A stretch of 7,082 bases of DNA from Oscillospiraceae bacterium (GTDB lineage: Bacteria > Bacillota > Clostridia > Oscillospirales > Acutalibacteraceae), in the NCBI GenBank assembly GCA_902796295.1, contig CADBOL010000037.1, positions 1-7,082 on the forward strand. Reading direction: 5' to 3'. The first letter of the stretch is position 1. Each line of letters begins with the position of its first letter. Below are positions 1 to 5,914 of the stretch, in pieces. A program made the translations under genes and the position numbers. Under the pieces are notes generated by a model. The model worked only from the letters and a program-made list of their open reading frames with translations. It had not been told where the DNA came from and did not search any database.

Positions 1-182
1 CCGATAAGCTCGTCCGTCGCCTTCGCGACATCGTCAACGAGAATTCTCGCGATACCGTAATCCTTGGTTTCGGCTATGTTGAGCGCCTTGAGATCGACAC
101 CCGCCTTTGCGAGCAGGTCCGTTATCTCGTGAAGCTGGCCGTATCTGTTTTCAAGAAAAACCGAAATCTGTTTAACTGTCAT
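1..182 (-). CDS. ACT domain protein, 3' end beyond window (partial)
   Basis: The first 60 codons of a gene that runs off the left edge. The start is ATG at 182-180, preceded by a strong AGGGGAGA ribosome binding site about 4 nt upstream and lying 12 bp after the paaK stop. The translation begins MTVKQISVFLENRYGQLHEI and continues with a pattern typical of a ligand-binding ACT domain (beta strand, xxGxL/I helix turn, then a LNIAETKDYGIARILVDD stretch). From family knowledge, small proteins with this start usually carry two ACT domains in about 140 residues and often sit beside paaK and iorAB; the second domain would be outside the window. ACT domains bind amino acids or similar small ligands, so a sensor or allosteric role for aromatic amino acids is plausible but inferred. 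No enzymatic domain is visible in the part present. It is the fifth gene of the operon. Confidence 0.88.
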   Translation of the reverse strand, partial: MTVKQISVFLENRYGQLHEITDLLAKAGVDLKALNIAETKDYGIARILVDDVAKATDELI

Positions 183-194
183 TTTGCTCTCCCC

Positions 195-1502
195 TTATAT
201 TTTTCTCTTGTCAATAACTCTGACCGCCTTGCCTTCGCTTCTGGTAATGCTTTTGGGAGCCACGAGATGCACCTTGGCAAATATTCCGAGCATTGCCTTG
301 AGAGCGCCGACAAGCTTCTTTTCCATATCGGCAATCTCGCCGAGGTTGTCGGTGAATTTTTCGGGAGTCATCTCAACATTGACGTCAAGCGTGTCTGAGT
401 TATTAACTCTGTCAACCACAAGCTGATAATTCGCCTGATAGCCCTGCTCGATAAGAACCGCCTCAATCTGTGACGGGAAGACGTTTACTCCCTTGATGAT
501 GAGCATATCGTCGCTTCTGCCTCTGGGCTTGACCATCTTGATGAAGGTTCTGCCGCATGAGCATTCTTTTCTTGTGAGAACACAGATATCCTTTGTCCTG
601 TAACGGATAACGGGAAAAGCTTCCTTGTCGAGAGAGGTGAATACAAGCTCACCCTGCTCGCCCTCGGGAAGAACCTCTCCGGTATCGGGGTCGATAATTT
701 CCGCGTAGAAGTGGTCTTCGTTTATATGCATGCCTGTCTGCTCGGAGCATTCATAAGAAACGCCGGGGCCGCTGATTTCGGTAAGGCCGTAAATATCAAA
801 CGCCTTTATGCCGAGACCCGCCTCGATATCTCTTCTCATCTCTTCGCTCCACGCCTCCGCGCCGAAGATGCCCGCTTTGAGCTTTATCTGATCGCGGACT
901 CCGCGCTCCTTGATACTCTCGGCAAGATACGCGGCGTATGAGGGGGTGCAGCAGATTACTGTCGCGCCCAGGTCAATCATGAACTGAAGCTGTCTGTCTG
1001 TGTTGCCCGAGCTCATCGGAAGAGTGAGAGAGCCGAGCTTGTGCGAGCCGCCGTTAAGACCTGCTCCGCCTGTGAAAAGACCGAAGCCGTAAGAAACCTG
1101 CACAACGTCTTCTTTTGTCGCTCCGGCAGCCACAAGCGCTCTCGCGCAGCATTCATCCCAGAGATCGATGTCGTTCTGAGTATAGTACGCTATTACTCTC
1201 TTGCCGGTTGTACCCGAGGTCGAGTGAATCCTGACACATTCCGACAGAGGCTTTGCGAGCATAGCGTAAGGATAGCCCTCACGCAGGTCATCCTTACTCA
1301 GGAACGGAAGCTTTGAGATGTCATCAATGCTTTTGATGTCGTCAATTGAAACGCCCGCTTTTTCCATTTTTTTGCGGTAGTCGGGACAGTCATTCCACAC
1401 GTGCTGCATCTGCTTTAAAAATTTTTCGTTCTGCAGAGCTTTAATCTGCTCGCGGGGCATGGTTTCAATCTCTTTCTGAAAATACTTTTCCAAGGGTATC
1501 AT
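195..1502 (-). CDS. paaK: Phenylacetate-CoA ligase (AMP-forming)
   Basis: A 435-residue ANL-superfamily enzyme that activates phenylacetate or a related arylacetate with ATP and transfers it to CoA, in the cytoplasm. Length is normal for PaaK (about 430-440). Visible motifs: N-terminal EIETMPREQIKALQ (11-24), P-loop STSGTTGK (94-101), GAEAW (214-218), YGLTEISGPG (238-247), the ribose-binding RYRTKD (300-305), the hinge/A8 region GRSDD...GVNVFPSQIE (328-347) and the C-terminal RSEGKAVRVID with the probable catalytic lysine K425. A small CSCG cluster lies at 314-317. Next to iorAB it can make arylacetyl-CoA from free acid or, in reverse, release the acid with ATP gain; direction is not decidable from sequence. 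The start is uncertain: AAGGAG (1508-1503) directly abuts the ATG at 1502, while an in-frame TTG at 1493 has 9 nt spacing and would give an N-terminus MEKYFQKEIETM, closer to family members. The substrate could be indoleacetate or hydroxyphenylacetate as well as phenylacetate. Confidence 0.95.
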   Translation of the reverse strand: MIPLEKYFQKEIETMPREQIKALQNEKFLKQMQHVWNDCPDYRKKMEKAGVSIDDIKSIDDISKLPFLSKDDLREGYPYAMLAKPLSECVRIHSTSGTTGKRVIAYYTQNDIDLWDECCARALVAAGATKEDVVQVSYGFGLFTGGAGLNGGSHKLGSLTLPMSSGNTDRQLQFMIDLGATVICCTPSYAAYLAESIKERGVRDQIKLKAGIFGAEAWSEEMRRDIEAGLGIKAFDIYGLTEISGPGVSYECSEQTGMHINEDHFYAEIIDPDTGEVLPEGEQGELVFTSLDKEAFPVIRYRTKDICVLTRKECSCGRTFIKMVKPRGRSDDMLIIKGVNVFPSQIEAVLIEQGYQANYQLVVDRVNNSDTLDVNVEMTPEKFTDNLGEIADMEKKLVGALKAMLGIFAKVHLVAPKSITRSEGKAVRVIDKRKI

Positions 1503-1554
1503 CTCCTTTTTTCATTGTTTTGACTGTATATTAATATTTCTACCTTAAGTCAGC

Positions 1555-2127
1555 TTAAAAATTCTTGCCGAGATCAAATGCCTTTTTGTTTATTTCGAGG
1601 AATTTCGGGGGAACGGACTGCTCAATCGCTGTCATCCACTCCTCTTCGCTGAAATCGAAATACTTTGAAAGACGGCCGAGAAGCACAAGGTTTACCGCCT
1701 TTGACGAGCCCGCCTCATTCGCGAGCGAAAGGGCGTCAAAGCAGTCGAGATTAACTCCGAGCGCGCGGATTTTTTCATCGAGCACATCGGGATAAACCGC
1801 CGCGCCCGTGATGACGGGCATCGGGTTTGTCTGCTGTGAGTTTGTTATAACCGTGCCGCCTTTTCTGAGATACTCAAGCCATCTCGCGGCCTCGAGCATT
1901 TCAAAGGAGAGGATGATATCCGCCTCGCCTCTGTCAATAATCGGGGAATAAACTTTATCGCCGTAGCGGACATATGTAACGACGCTGCCGCCTCTCTGGC
2001 TCATACCGTGGACTTCGCTGACTTTGACATCATAGCCCTTGGTGATGAGGAGCTTGCCGAGCAGCTTGCTCGCGAGCAGGGTGCCCTGGCCGCCGACGCC
2101 GACTATCATGATATTCTTTGTCTTCAT
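1555..2127 (-). CDS. iorB: Indolepyruvate ferredoxin oxidoreductase, beta subunit
   Basis: A 190-residue subunit of the 2-oxoacid:ferredoxin oxidoreductase gamma-domain family; IorB proteins are normally about 190-200 residues, so this is full length. Residues 5-15 carry the family N-terminal motif ending GVGGQG, and SEVHGMSQRGGSV (37-49) is the second conserved block. With IorA it forms the enzyme that converts aryl-2-oxoacids such as indolepyruvate, phenylpyruvate and hydroxyphenylpyruvate plus CoA to aryl-acetyl-CoA, CO2 and reduced ferredoxin. It has no iron-sulfur motif of its own, as expected. The ATG is 3 bp after the iorA stop, and its AAGGAGGG ribosome binding site lies inside the last codons of iorA, so translation is probably coupled and the subunits made in equal amounts. 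A 52-bp AT-rich gap separates it from paaK. Confidence 0.95.
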   Translation of the reverse strand: MKTKNIMIVGVGGQGTLLASKLLGKLLITKGYDVKVSEVHGMSQRGGSVVTYVRYGDKVYSPIIDRGEADIILSFEMLEAARWLEYLRKGGTVITNSQQTNPMPVITGAAVYPDVLDEKIRALGVNLDCFDALSLANEAGSSKAVNLVLLGRLSKYFDFSEEEWMTAIEQSVPPKFLEINKKAFDLGKNF

Positions 2128-2130
2128 ATC

Positions 2131-3864
2131 TTAACCCTCCTTGCCGAGCGCGTCTTTCGGGCAGAGCTGTGCGCAGACTCCGCATCCCGTGCAGAGCGTC
2201 TGATCGATAACCGCTTTGCCGTCAACGATGCTTATGGCGGGGCAGCCGACTCTCATGCAGGATTTACAGCCGATGCACTTTTCGCTGTCGCAGGAAATCG
2301 GGCCGTTATGTTTTACATATTTAAGCAGGGCGCAGGGGCGCCTTGAAATGATTACGGAGGGCTCTTTGACCGCGAGCTCTTCCTTTATCGCGGTGTCGCA
2401 TTCCTTGAGATTGTAGGGGTCAACCACACGGACTCTTTTGATTCCGACCGCCTTGCAGAGCGCTTCGAGGTCAATCTTTGTGCAGGGGTCGCCCTTAAGG
2501 TTGTAGCCCGTTGTCGGATTCTGCTGATGGCCGGTCATGCCGGTGATGGAGTTGTCGAGGATTATCACGGTCGAGTTTGACTCGTTGTAAGCTATATTCA
2601 CAAGGCCGGTAATACCCGAGTGCATAAATGTGGAATCGCCTATTACGGCAACTGTTCTGCCCTCGTTATCCTCCGACAGCTTGTTGAAGCCGTGAATACC
2701 GCTGACCGACGCGCCCATGCAGATTGTGGTGTCAAGGGCTGCGAGCGGCGGCACGGCGCCGAGAGTGTAGCATCCGATATCTCCGAATGCCTGAAGCTTA
2801 TTCTTTTTGAGTGTATAGAAAAGACCTCTGTGGGGGCATCCCGCGCACATTACGGGAGGTCTGTTGGGTATGTTTTCATCGAGCTTGTCATATTCGGCGG
2901 CGGCAAAGCCGAGCTTTTCCGCGATATAGCTCTGGCTGAATTCGCCGATATTTGTGAAAATGCTCCTGCCCTCACACGCAACGCCTATCTTTTTGCAGTG
3001 GGTTTCAATGACATCGTCAAGCTCTTCGACAACGATGGCCTTTCCGACCGAAGCGGCGAAATCTGTGATTTTTTTAACCGGGAGAGGGTTTATCATACCG
3101 AGCTTGAGCACGGGATATTTATCGCCGCAGACCTCTTTGACATACTGATATGAGGTTGACGATGTGATGATTCCGATTGAATTATCCGAGCCGGGCTCGG
3201 TGCGGTTAAGATCGCTTGTCTCGGCAAATTCCGTGAGATCTGCGGTCCTCTGCTCCACAACGGGATGTCTGCGCTTGGCGTTTGCCGGCATCATGATGAA
3301 TTTTTCGGGAGTCTTCTCATAGGGCTTGTCGGCGGGCATAACCCTGTCGGAAACCTCGATGAGACTCTGTGAGTGAGCGACTCTGGTGCACATCTTGATT
3401 ATAAACGGGCAGTCAAATCTTTCGCTGAGTTCATAGGCAAGCTTTACAAAATCGAGCGCCTCTTCGGAATCGGAAGGCTCGAGCATCGGTAATTTTGCCG
3501 CTATTGCGTAATGGCGTGAATCCTGCTCATTCTGCGAGGAGTGCATACCCGGGTCATCGGCAACGGCGATAATCATTCCCGCGTTGACGCCTGTGTAGGC
3601 AATGGTGAAAAGCGGATCGGCCGCGACATTGAGACCGACGTGCTTCATTCCGCAGAAGCTTCTCTTGCCGGCAACGCACGCTCCGAAGGCGCTCTCCATG
3701 GCGACCTTCTCATTGGGAGCCCACTCCGCGTATATTTCGGGGTATTTGGCAGCATACTCCGTTATCTCTGTGCTCGGAGTGCCGGGGTAGGATGAAACAA
3801 AGCTGCAGCCCGCCTCATAGAGGCCTCTTGCAAAAGCTTCGTTTCCGAGCATAAGCTGTTTCAT
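2131..3864 (-). CDS. iorA: Indolepyruvate ferredoxin oxidoreductase, alpha subunit
   Basis: The 577-residue catalytic subunit, which binds thiamine diphosphate and carries the electron-transfer iron-sulfur clusters. In order: the N-terminal oxidoreductase block SSYPGTPSTEI (24-34), PNEKVAMESAFG (50-61) and the very conserved DDPGMHSSQNEQDSRHYA (103-120); CAGCPHRGLFYTL (340-352); the TPP/Mg site starting GDSTFMHSG (409-417) and ending at N438 in ILDNSITGMTGHQ, with D410 and N438 as likely metal ligands; and a C-terminal two-cluster ferredoxin domain with CIGCKSCMRVGCP (530-542) and CTGCGVCAQLCP (558-569). The GDS rather than GDG at the TPP motif and the extra residue before the fourth cysteine of the first cluster are normal for IorA. 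The family is known for coenzyme A-dependent oxidation of aryl-2-oxoacids from Trp, Phe and Tyr. The ATG has GAGG at 3878-3875 with a 10-nt spacer and follows the upstream ligase stop by 19 bp. Confidence 0.97.
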   Translation of the reverse strand: MKQLMLGNEAFARGLYEAGCSFVSSYPGTPSTEITEYAAKYPEIYAEWAPNEKVAMESAFGACVAGKRSFCGMKHVGLNVAADPLFTIAYTGVNAGMIIAVADDPGMHSSQNEQDSRHYAIAAKLPMLEPSDSEEALDFVKLAYELSERFDCPFIIKMCTRVAHSQSLIEVSDRVMPADKPYEKTPEKFIMMPANAKRRHPVVEQRTADLTEFAETSDLNRTEPGSDNSIGIITSSTSYQYVKEVCGDKYPVLKLGMINPLPVKKITDFAASVGKAIVVEELDDVIETHCKKIGVACEGRSIFTNIGEFSQSYIAEKLGFAAAEYDKLDENIPNRPPVMCAGCPHRGLFYTLKKNKLQAFGDIGCYTLGAVPPLAALDTTICMGASVSGIHGFNKLSEDNEGRTVAVIGDSTFMHSGITGLVNIAYNESNSTVIILDNSITGMTGHQQNPTTGYNLKGDPCTKIDLEALCKAVGIKRVRVVDPYNLKECDTAIKEELAVKEPSVIISRRPCALLKYVKHNGPISCDSEKCIGCKSCMRVGCPAISIVDGKAVIDQTLCTGCGVCAQLCPKDALGKEG

Positions 3865-3883
3865 ATCTTCATTTCCTCACTTT

Positions 3884-5521
3884 TTAACCTTTAATCTGTT
3901 CTTCAACAAGTCTGCCGTGGCAGTAAATCTGTCTGAGCACCGGCTTCTCAATCTTGCCGGTGGGATTCCTCGGCACTTTTGCAAATATTATCTTGCGGGG
4001 TCTCTTGTATCTGGGAAGCTCGGTGCAGAAGATGTTGATTTCTTCCTCGCTGCACTCGACGCCTTCTTTAAGCTCAATAATTGCCGCGGCGATTTCGCCC
4101 AGACGCTTGTCGGGCAGGCCGATTACGGCAACATCCTTTATCTTGTCATTCTTGCGCAGGAAATCCTCTATCTGAACCGGATAGAGGTTTTCGCCGCCGG
4201 AGATTATGACATCCTTTTTCCTGTCAACGAGGGTGATGAAACCGTCTGCATCCACCTCGGCCATATCGCCTGTATAGAGCCAGCCGTCTTTGAGAATCTC
4301 GGCTGTCGCTTCGGGATTCTTATAGTAGCAGAGCATGACGCCCGGTCCCCTGACCGCAAGCTCGCCGACCTCGCCGGGTCCTACCTCGCCGCCGTCTTCC
4401 TTGACAACCTTCGCCTCCCAGAGATAACCGGCCTTGCCGATTGCTCCGACCTTGTCAATGTTGCCGACTCCGAGATGAACGCATCCGGGCCCGAGAGACT
4501 CGCTCAGACCGTAGTTCGTGTCATACTGATGATGCGGGAAATATTTAAGCCAGCGCTTGATGAGGCTGGGCGGAACGGGCTGAGCGCCTATGTGCATAAG
4601 TCTCCACTGATCGAGCAGATAGTGGCTGAGCTCCACTCTGCCGTCTTCTATGGCGTCAAGAATATCCTGCGCCCAGGGAACAAGCAGCCAGACTATGGTG
4701 CATTTCTCTTCGGTGACGGCCCTGAGAATCCACTCGGGCTTTACGCCTCTGAGAAGAACCGCCTTGCTGCCCGCGACAAGCGAGCCGAACCAGTGCATTT
4801 TCGCGCCCGTATGATAGAGCGGAGGAATGCAGAGGAAAACATCGTCGTGAGTCTGCCCGTGATGATTCTGCTCGGTGAGAGCGGAGGAGTAAAGGCCCTT
4901 GTGATTGTGGAGAATAGCCTTGGGGAATCCTGTTGTGCCCGATGAGAAATAAATCGCGGCGTAATCGCTCTCGTCAATGGCAACCGGCGGAGCGATTGAG
5001 GAGCAGTATGACATTCTCTCCCAGCAGTCTTCCGAATAATCCGGGCCTCCCGGTCCCACATAAAACAGAGTGTGAACCTTGGGCATATCGTTATGTATCT
5101 CGTCAATCCTTGAGATGAATTCCTCGCCGAAAACAAGGATTTCAACATCCGCAAGGTCAACGCAGTATTTGATTTCATCGGCGGCATATCTGAAATTCAG
5201 CGGAACGCACAGACAGCCCGCTTTGAGAATTCCGAAATAGATAGGCAGCCACTCAAGGCAGTTCATAAGCAGAATGCCTACCTTCGCGCCTCTCTTTGTG
5301 CCTCTGCTGAGAAGGAGATTTGCGAAACGGTTTGCCCTTGTGTCAAACTCCGACCATGTCATCTCTCTTTTGTAAGGCGTGTTGGGGCGCGCCTGCTCTA
5401 TGAGCGAGGCCTCTCTCCATGTCTTTGCCCTGTCTCTTTCATCTGACGGATTGATTTCCGTAAGAGCAACCTCATTTTTGTAAAGTCTTGCGTTCCTCTC
5501 AAGGAATTCGGTAATAAGCAT
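3884..5521 (-). CDS. Acyl-CoA synthetase (AMP-forming), ANL superfamily
   Basis: A 545-residue acyl/aryl-CoA ligase: it adenylates a carboxylic acid with ATP and then forms the CoA thioester. Motifs in order: YFSSGTTGFPK (191-201, phosphate loop), PLYHTGA (234-240), NYGLSES (336-342, with Ser where most relatives have Thr), YTGDM (416-420), DRKKDVIISGGENLYP (433-448, hinge) and RNPTGKIEK (518-526, catalytic lysine K523). Residues about 24-54 form a charged insertion ahead of the first conserved TWSEFD strand. The frame stays open upstream to 5590, but that extension runs through the terminator and T-box; the ATG at 5521 follows AGGGAGG (5535-5529) by 7 nt and gives a normal N-terminus (MLITEFLERNARLYKNEVAL), so I chose it. 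It is the first gene of the operon and from a different subfamily than PaaK. The substrate is not readable from sequence; an aromatic or medium-chain acid is likely from context. Confidence 0.92.
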   Translation of the reverse strand: MLITEFLERNARLYKNEVALTEINPSDERDRAKTWREASLIEQARPNTPYKREMTWSEFDTRANRFANLLLSRGTKRGAKVGILLMNCLEWLPIYFGILKAGCLCVPLNFRYAADEIKYCVDLADVEILVFGEEFISRIDEIHNDMPKVHTLFYVGPGGPDYSEDCWERMSYCSSIAPPVAIDESDYAAIYFSSGTTGFPKAILHNHKGLYSSALTEQNHHGQTHDDVFLCIPPLYHTGAKMHWFGSLVAGSKAVLLRGVKPEWILRAVTEEKCTIVWLLVPWAQDILDAIEDGRVELSHYLLDQWRLMHIGAQPVPPSLIKRWLKYFPHHQYDTNYGLSESLGPGCVHLGVGNIDKVGAIGKAGYLWEAKVVKEDGGEVGPGEVGELAVRGPGVMLCYYKNPEATAEILKDGWLYTGDMAEVDADGFITLVDRKKDVIISGGENLYPVQIEDFLRKNDKIKDVAVIGLPDKRLGEIAAAIIELKEGVECSEEEINIFCTELPRYKRPRKIIFAKVPRNPTGKIEKPVLRQIYCHGRLVEEQIKG

Positions 5522-5528
5522 TTCTTTT

Positions 5529-5535
5529 CCTCCCT
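5529..5535 (-). promoter_or_regulatory. Ribosome binding site of the first operon gene
   Basis: AGGGAGG, 7 nt before the ATG at 5521. It decides the start of the acyl-CoA synthetase. It lies downstream of the T-box terminator and is not part of that hairpin, so the leader should act on transcription and not by hiding this site. Confidence 0.88.
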
Positions 5536-5548
5536 GTGCCCGGGTAAT

Positions 5549-5584
5549 AAAAAACGCCCCCGAGCGAAATTTGCTCTGAGGACG
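5549..5584 (-). terminator. T-box-controlled intrinsic terminator
   Basis: On the minus strand, the 5' arm CGTCCTCAGAGC (5584-5573, counting one bulged A at 5577) pairs with GCTCGGGGGCG (5565-5555) around a 7-nt loop, and six T residues follow (5554-5549). Its 5' arm shares CGTCCTC with the 3' arm of the antiterminator, so the two structures exclude each other. Pairing by uncharged tRNA is expected to favour the antiterminator and let transcription continue into the operon. Confidence 0.9.
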
Positions 5585-5801
5585 AGTCAAGCCCGTGGTA
5601 CCACCTCAATTTACCGCTATGCGGCCTCATTGAACGCACTGTAACGGGTGCTCCCGGCGTGACTACTCGGCTGCCGCCTTTCGTGTTGCTGCTCGGAAAG
5701 GTATTCGGATATATCCACCCTGATACCTCGCACCGCCCGGCATCTCTCTGAAGGGAAAAACATATCTTACTTGTTTTCGTCATAACATTTAAATAATAAT
5801 T
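5549..5801 (-). promoter_or_regulatory. T-box riboswitch leader (tRNA-sensing)
   Basis: A complete T-box leader. Stem I: AGUA (5771-5768) opposite GAA (5706-5704) make the S-turn of the specifier loop, closed above by GAUAU/AUAUC. CAGAGAG (5750-5744) and the apical hairpin GAUGCC/GGUAUC with loop GGGCGGUGCGA (5738-5728) match the AG bulge and distal loop. CGGG/CCCG (5656-5645), with loop GCA able to pair with UGC (5638-5636), resembles the Stem IIA/B pseudoknot, and the linker has the usual CCGUUA. CCGC-AUA-GCGG (5624-5614) is Stem III. The T-box core GAGGUGGUACCACGGG (5607-5592) forms the antiterminator: UGAGG/CCUCA plus ACGGG/CUCGU, with bulge UGGU (5603-5600), which would pair with the end of a tRNA having discriminator A. 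The specifier is UAC (5703-5701, Tyr) if it directly follows GAA, or ACC (5702-5700, Thr) if one base intervenes as in glyQS leaders. Terminator and start codon follow correctly. The 5' boundary is set by the promoter. Confidence 0.95.
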
Positions 5802-5807
5802 ATATGG

Positions 5808-5836
5808 ATTATAGCACCGTGAACGCGGTATGTCAA
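5808..5836 (-). promoter_or_regulatory. Consensus housekeeping promoter of the T-box operon
   Basis: TTGACA (5836-5831) and TATAAT (5813-5808) are both perfect matches to the sigma-A/sigma-70 consensus with an ideal 17-bp spacer. Transcription should begin around 5801, an AT-rich stretch some 30 nt before the specifier-loop S-turn. It lies between the hairpin that follows the upstream gene and the T-box, as expected for a strong, always-on promoter with control left to the leader. Confidence 0.92.
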
Positions 5837-5859
5837 GCAGATAAATCAAGCAGTATTAA

Positions 5860-5890
5860 GCTCCCCGCGCCGCTGTGAAGCGCGGGGAGC
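5860..5890 (-). terminator. GC-rich hairpin, probable terminator of the upstream gene
   Basis: An 11-bp perfect inverted repeat, GCTCCCCGCGC / GCGCGGGGAGC, with a 9-nt loop. It starts about 25 bp after the stop codon of the upstream gene and ends some 24 bp before the -35 box of the T-box operon. The following minus-strand bases (TTAATACTG) are only weakly T-rich, so termination may be inefficient or factor-assisted. The stem would insulate the T-box from read-through. Confidence 0.65.
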
Positions 5891-5914
5891 CGGGCCGGAC
5901 TCGGGAATCCGTTT

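Noticed and set aside
1465..1515. A 16-codon open frame overlapping the paaK start (ATG at 1515)
   Set aside because: It has no ribosome binding site of its own and its second half lies inside paaK; it looks like chance.
1503..1554. Possible internal promoter or hairpin between iorB and paaK
   Set aside because: The gap is AT-rich with a short palindrome (ATATTAATAT) and a 5-bp inverted repeat (TGACT/AGTCA), but no -35/-10 pair with proper spacing and no T-tract terminator.
3917..4945. A 342-codon plus-strand open frame
   Set aside because: Antisense to the acyl-CoA synthetase, whose conserved motifs fill the same interval. The open frame is a by-product of codon bias on the other strand. 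The other plus-strand frames were rejected for the same reason.
5522..5590. Upstream extension of the acyl-CoA synthetase to an ATG at 5590
   Set aside because: The extra 23 codons are encoded by the terminator and the ribosome binding site of the T-box leader; the ATG at 5521 has the proper binding site.
5715..5717. UGG in Stem I as a tryptophan specifier
   Set aside because: It would suit indolepyruvate metabolism, but it lies above the S-turn in the upper part of Stem I and not next to GAA in the specifier loop.
5499..5849. A 116-codon open frame on the minus strand covering the leader
   Set aside because: It runs through the T-box, terminator and ribosome binding site, and its sequence is explained by RNA structure. 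No ribosome binding site or protein-like pattern.
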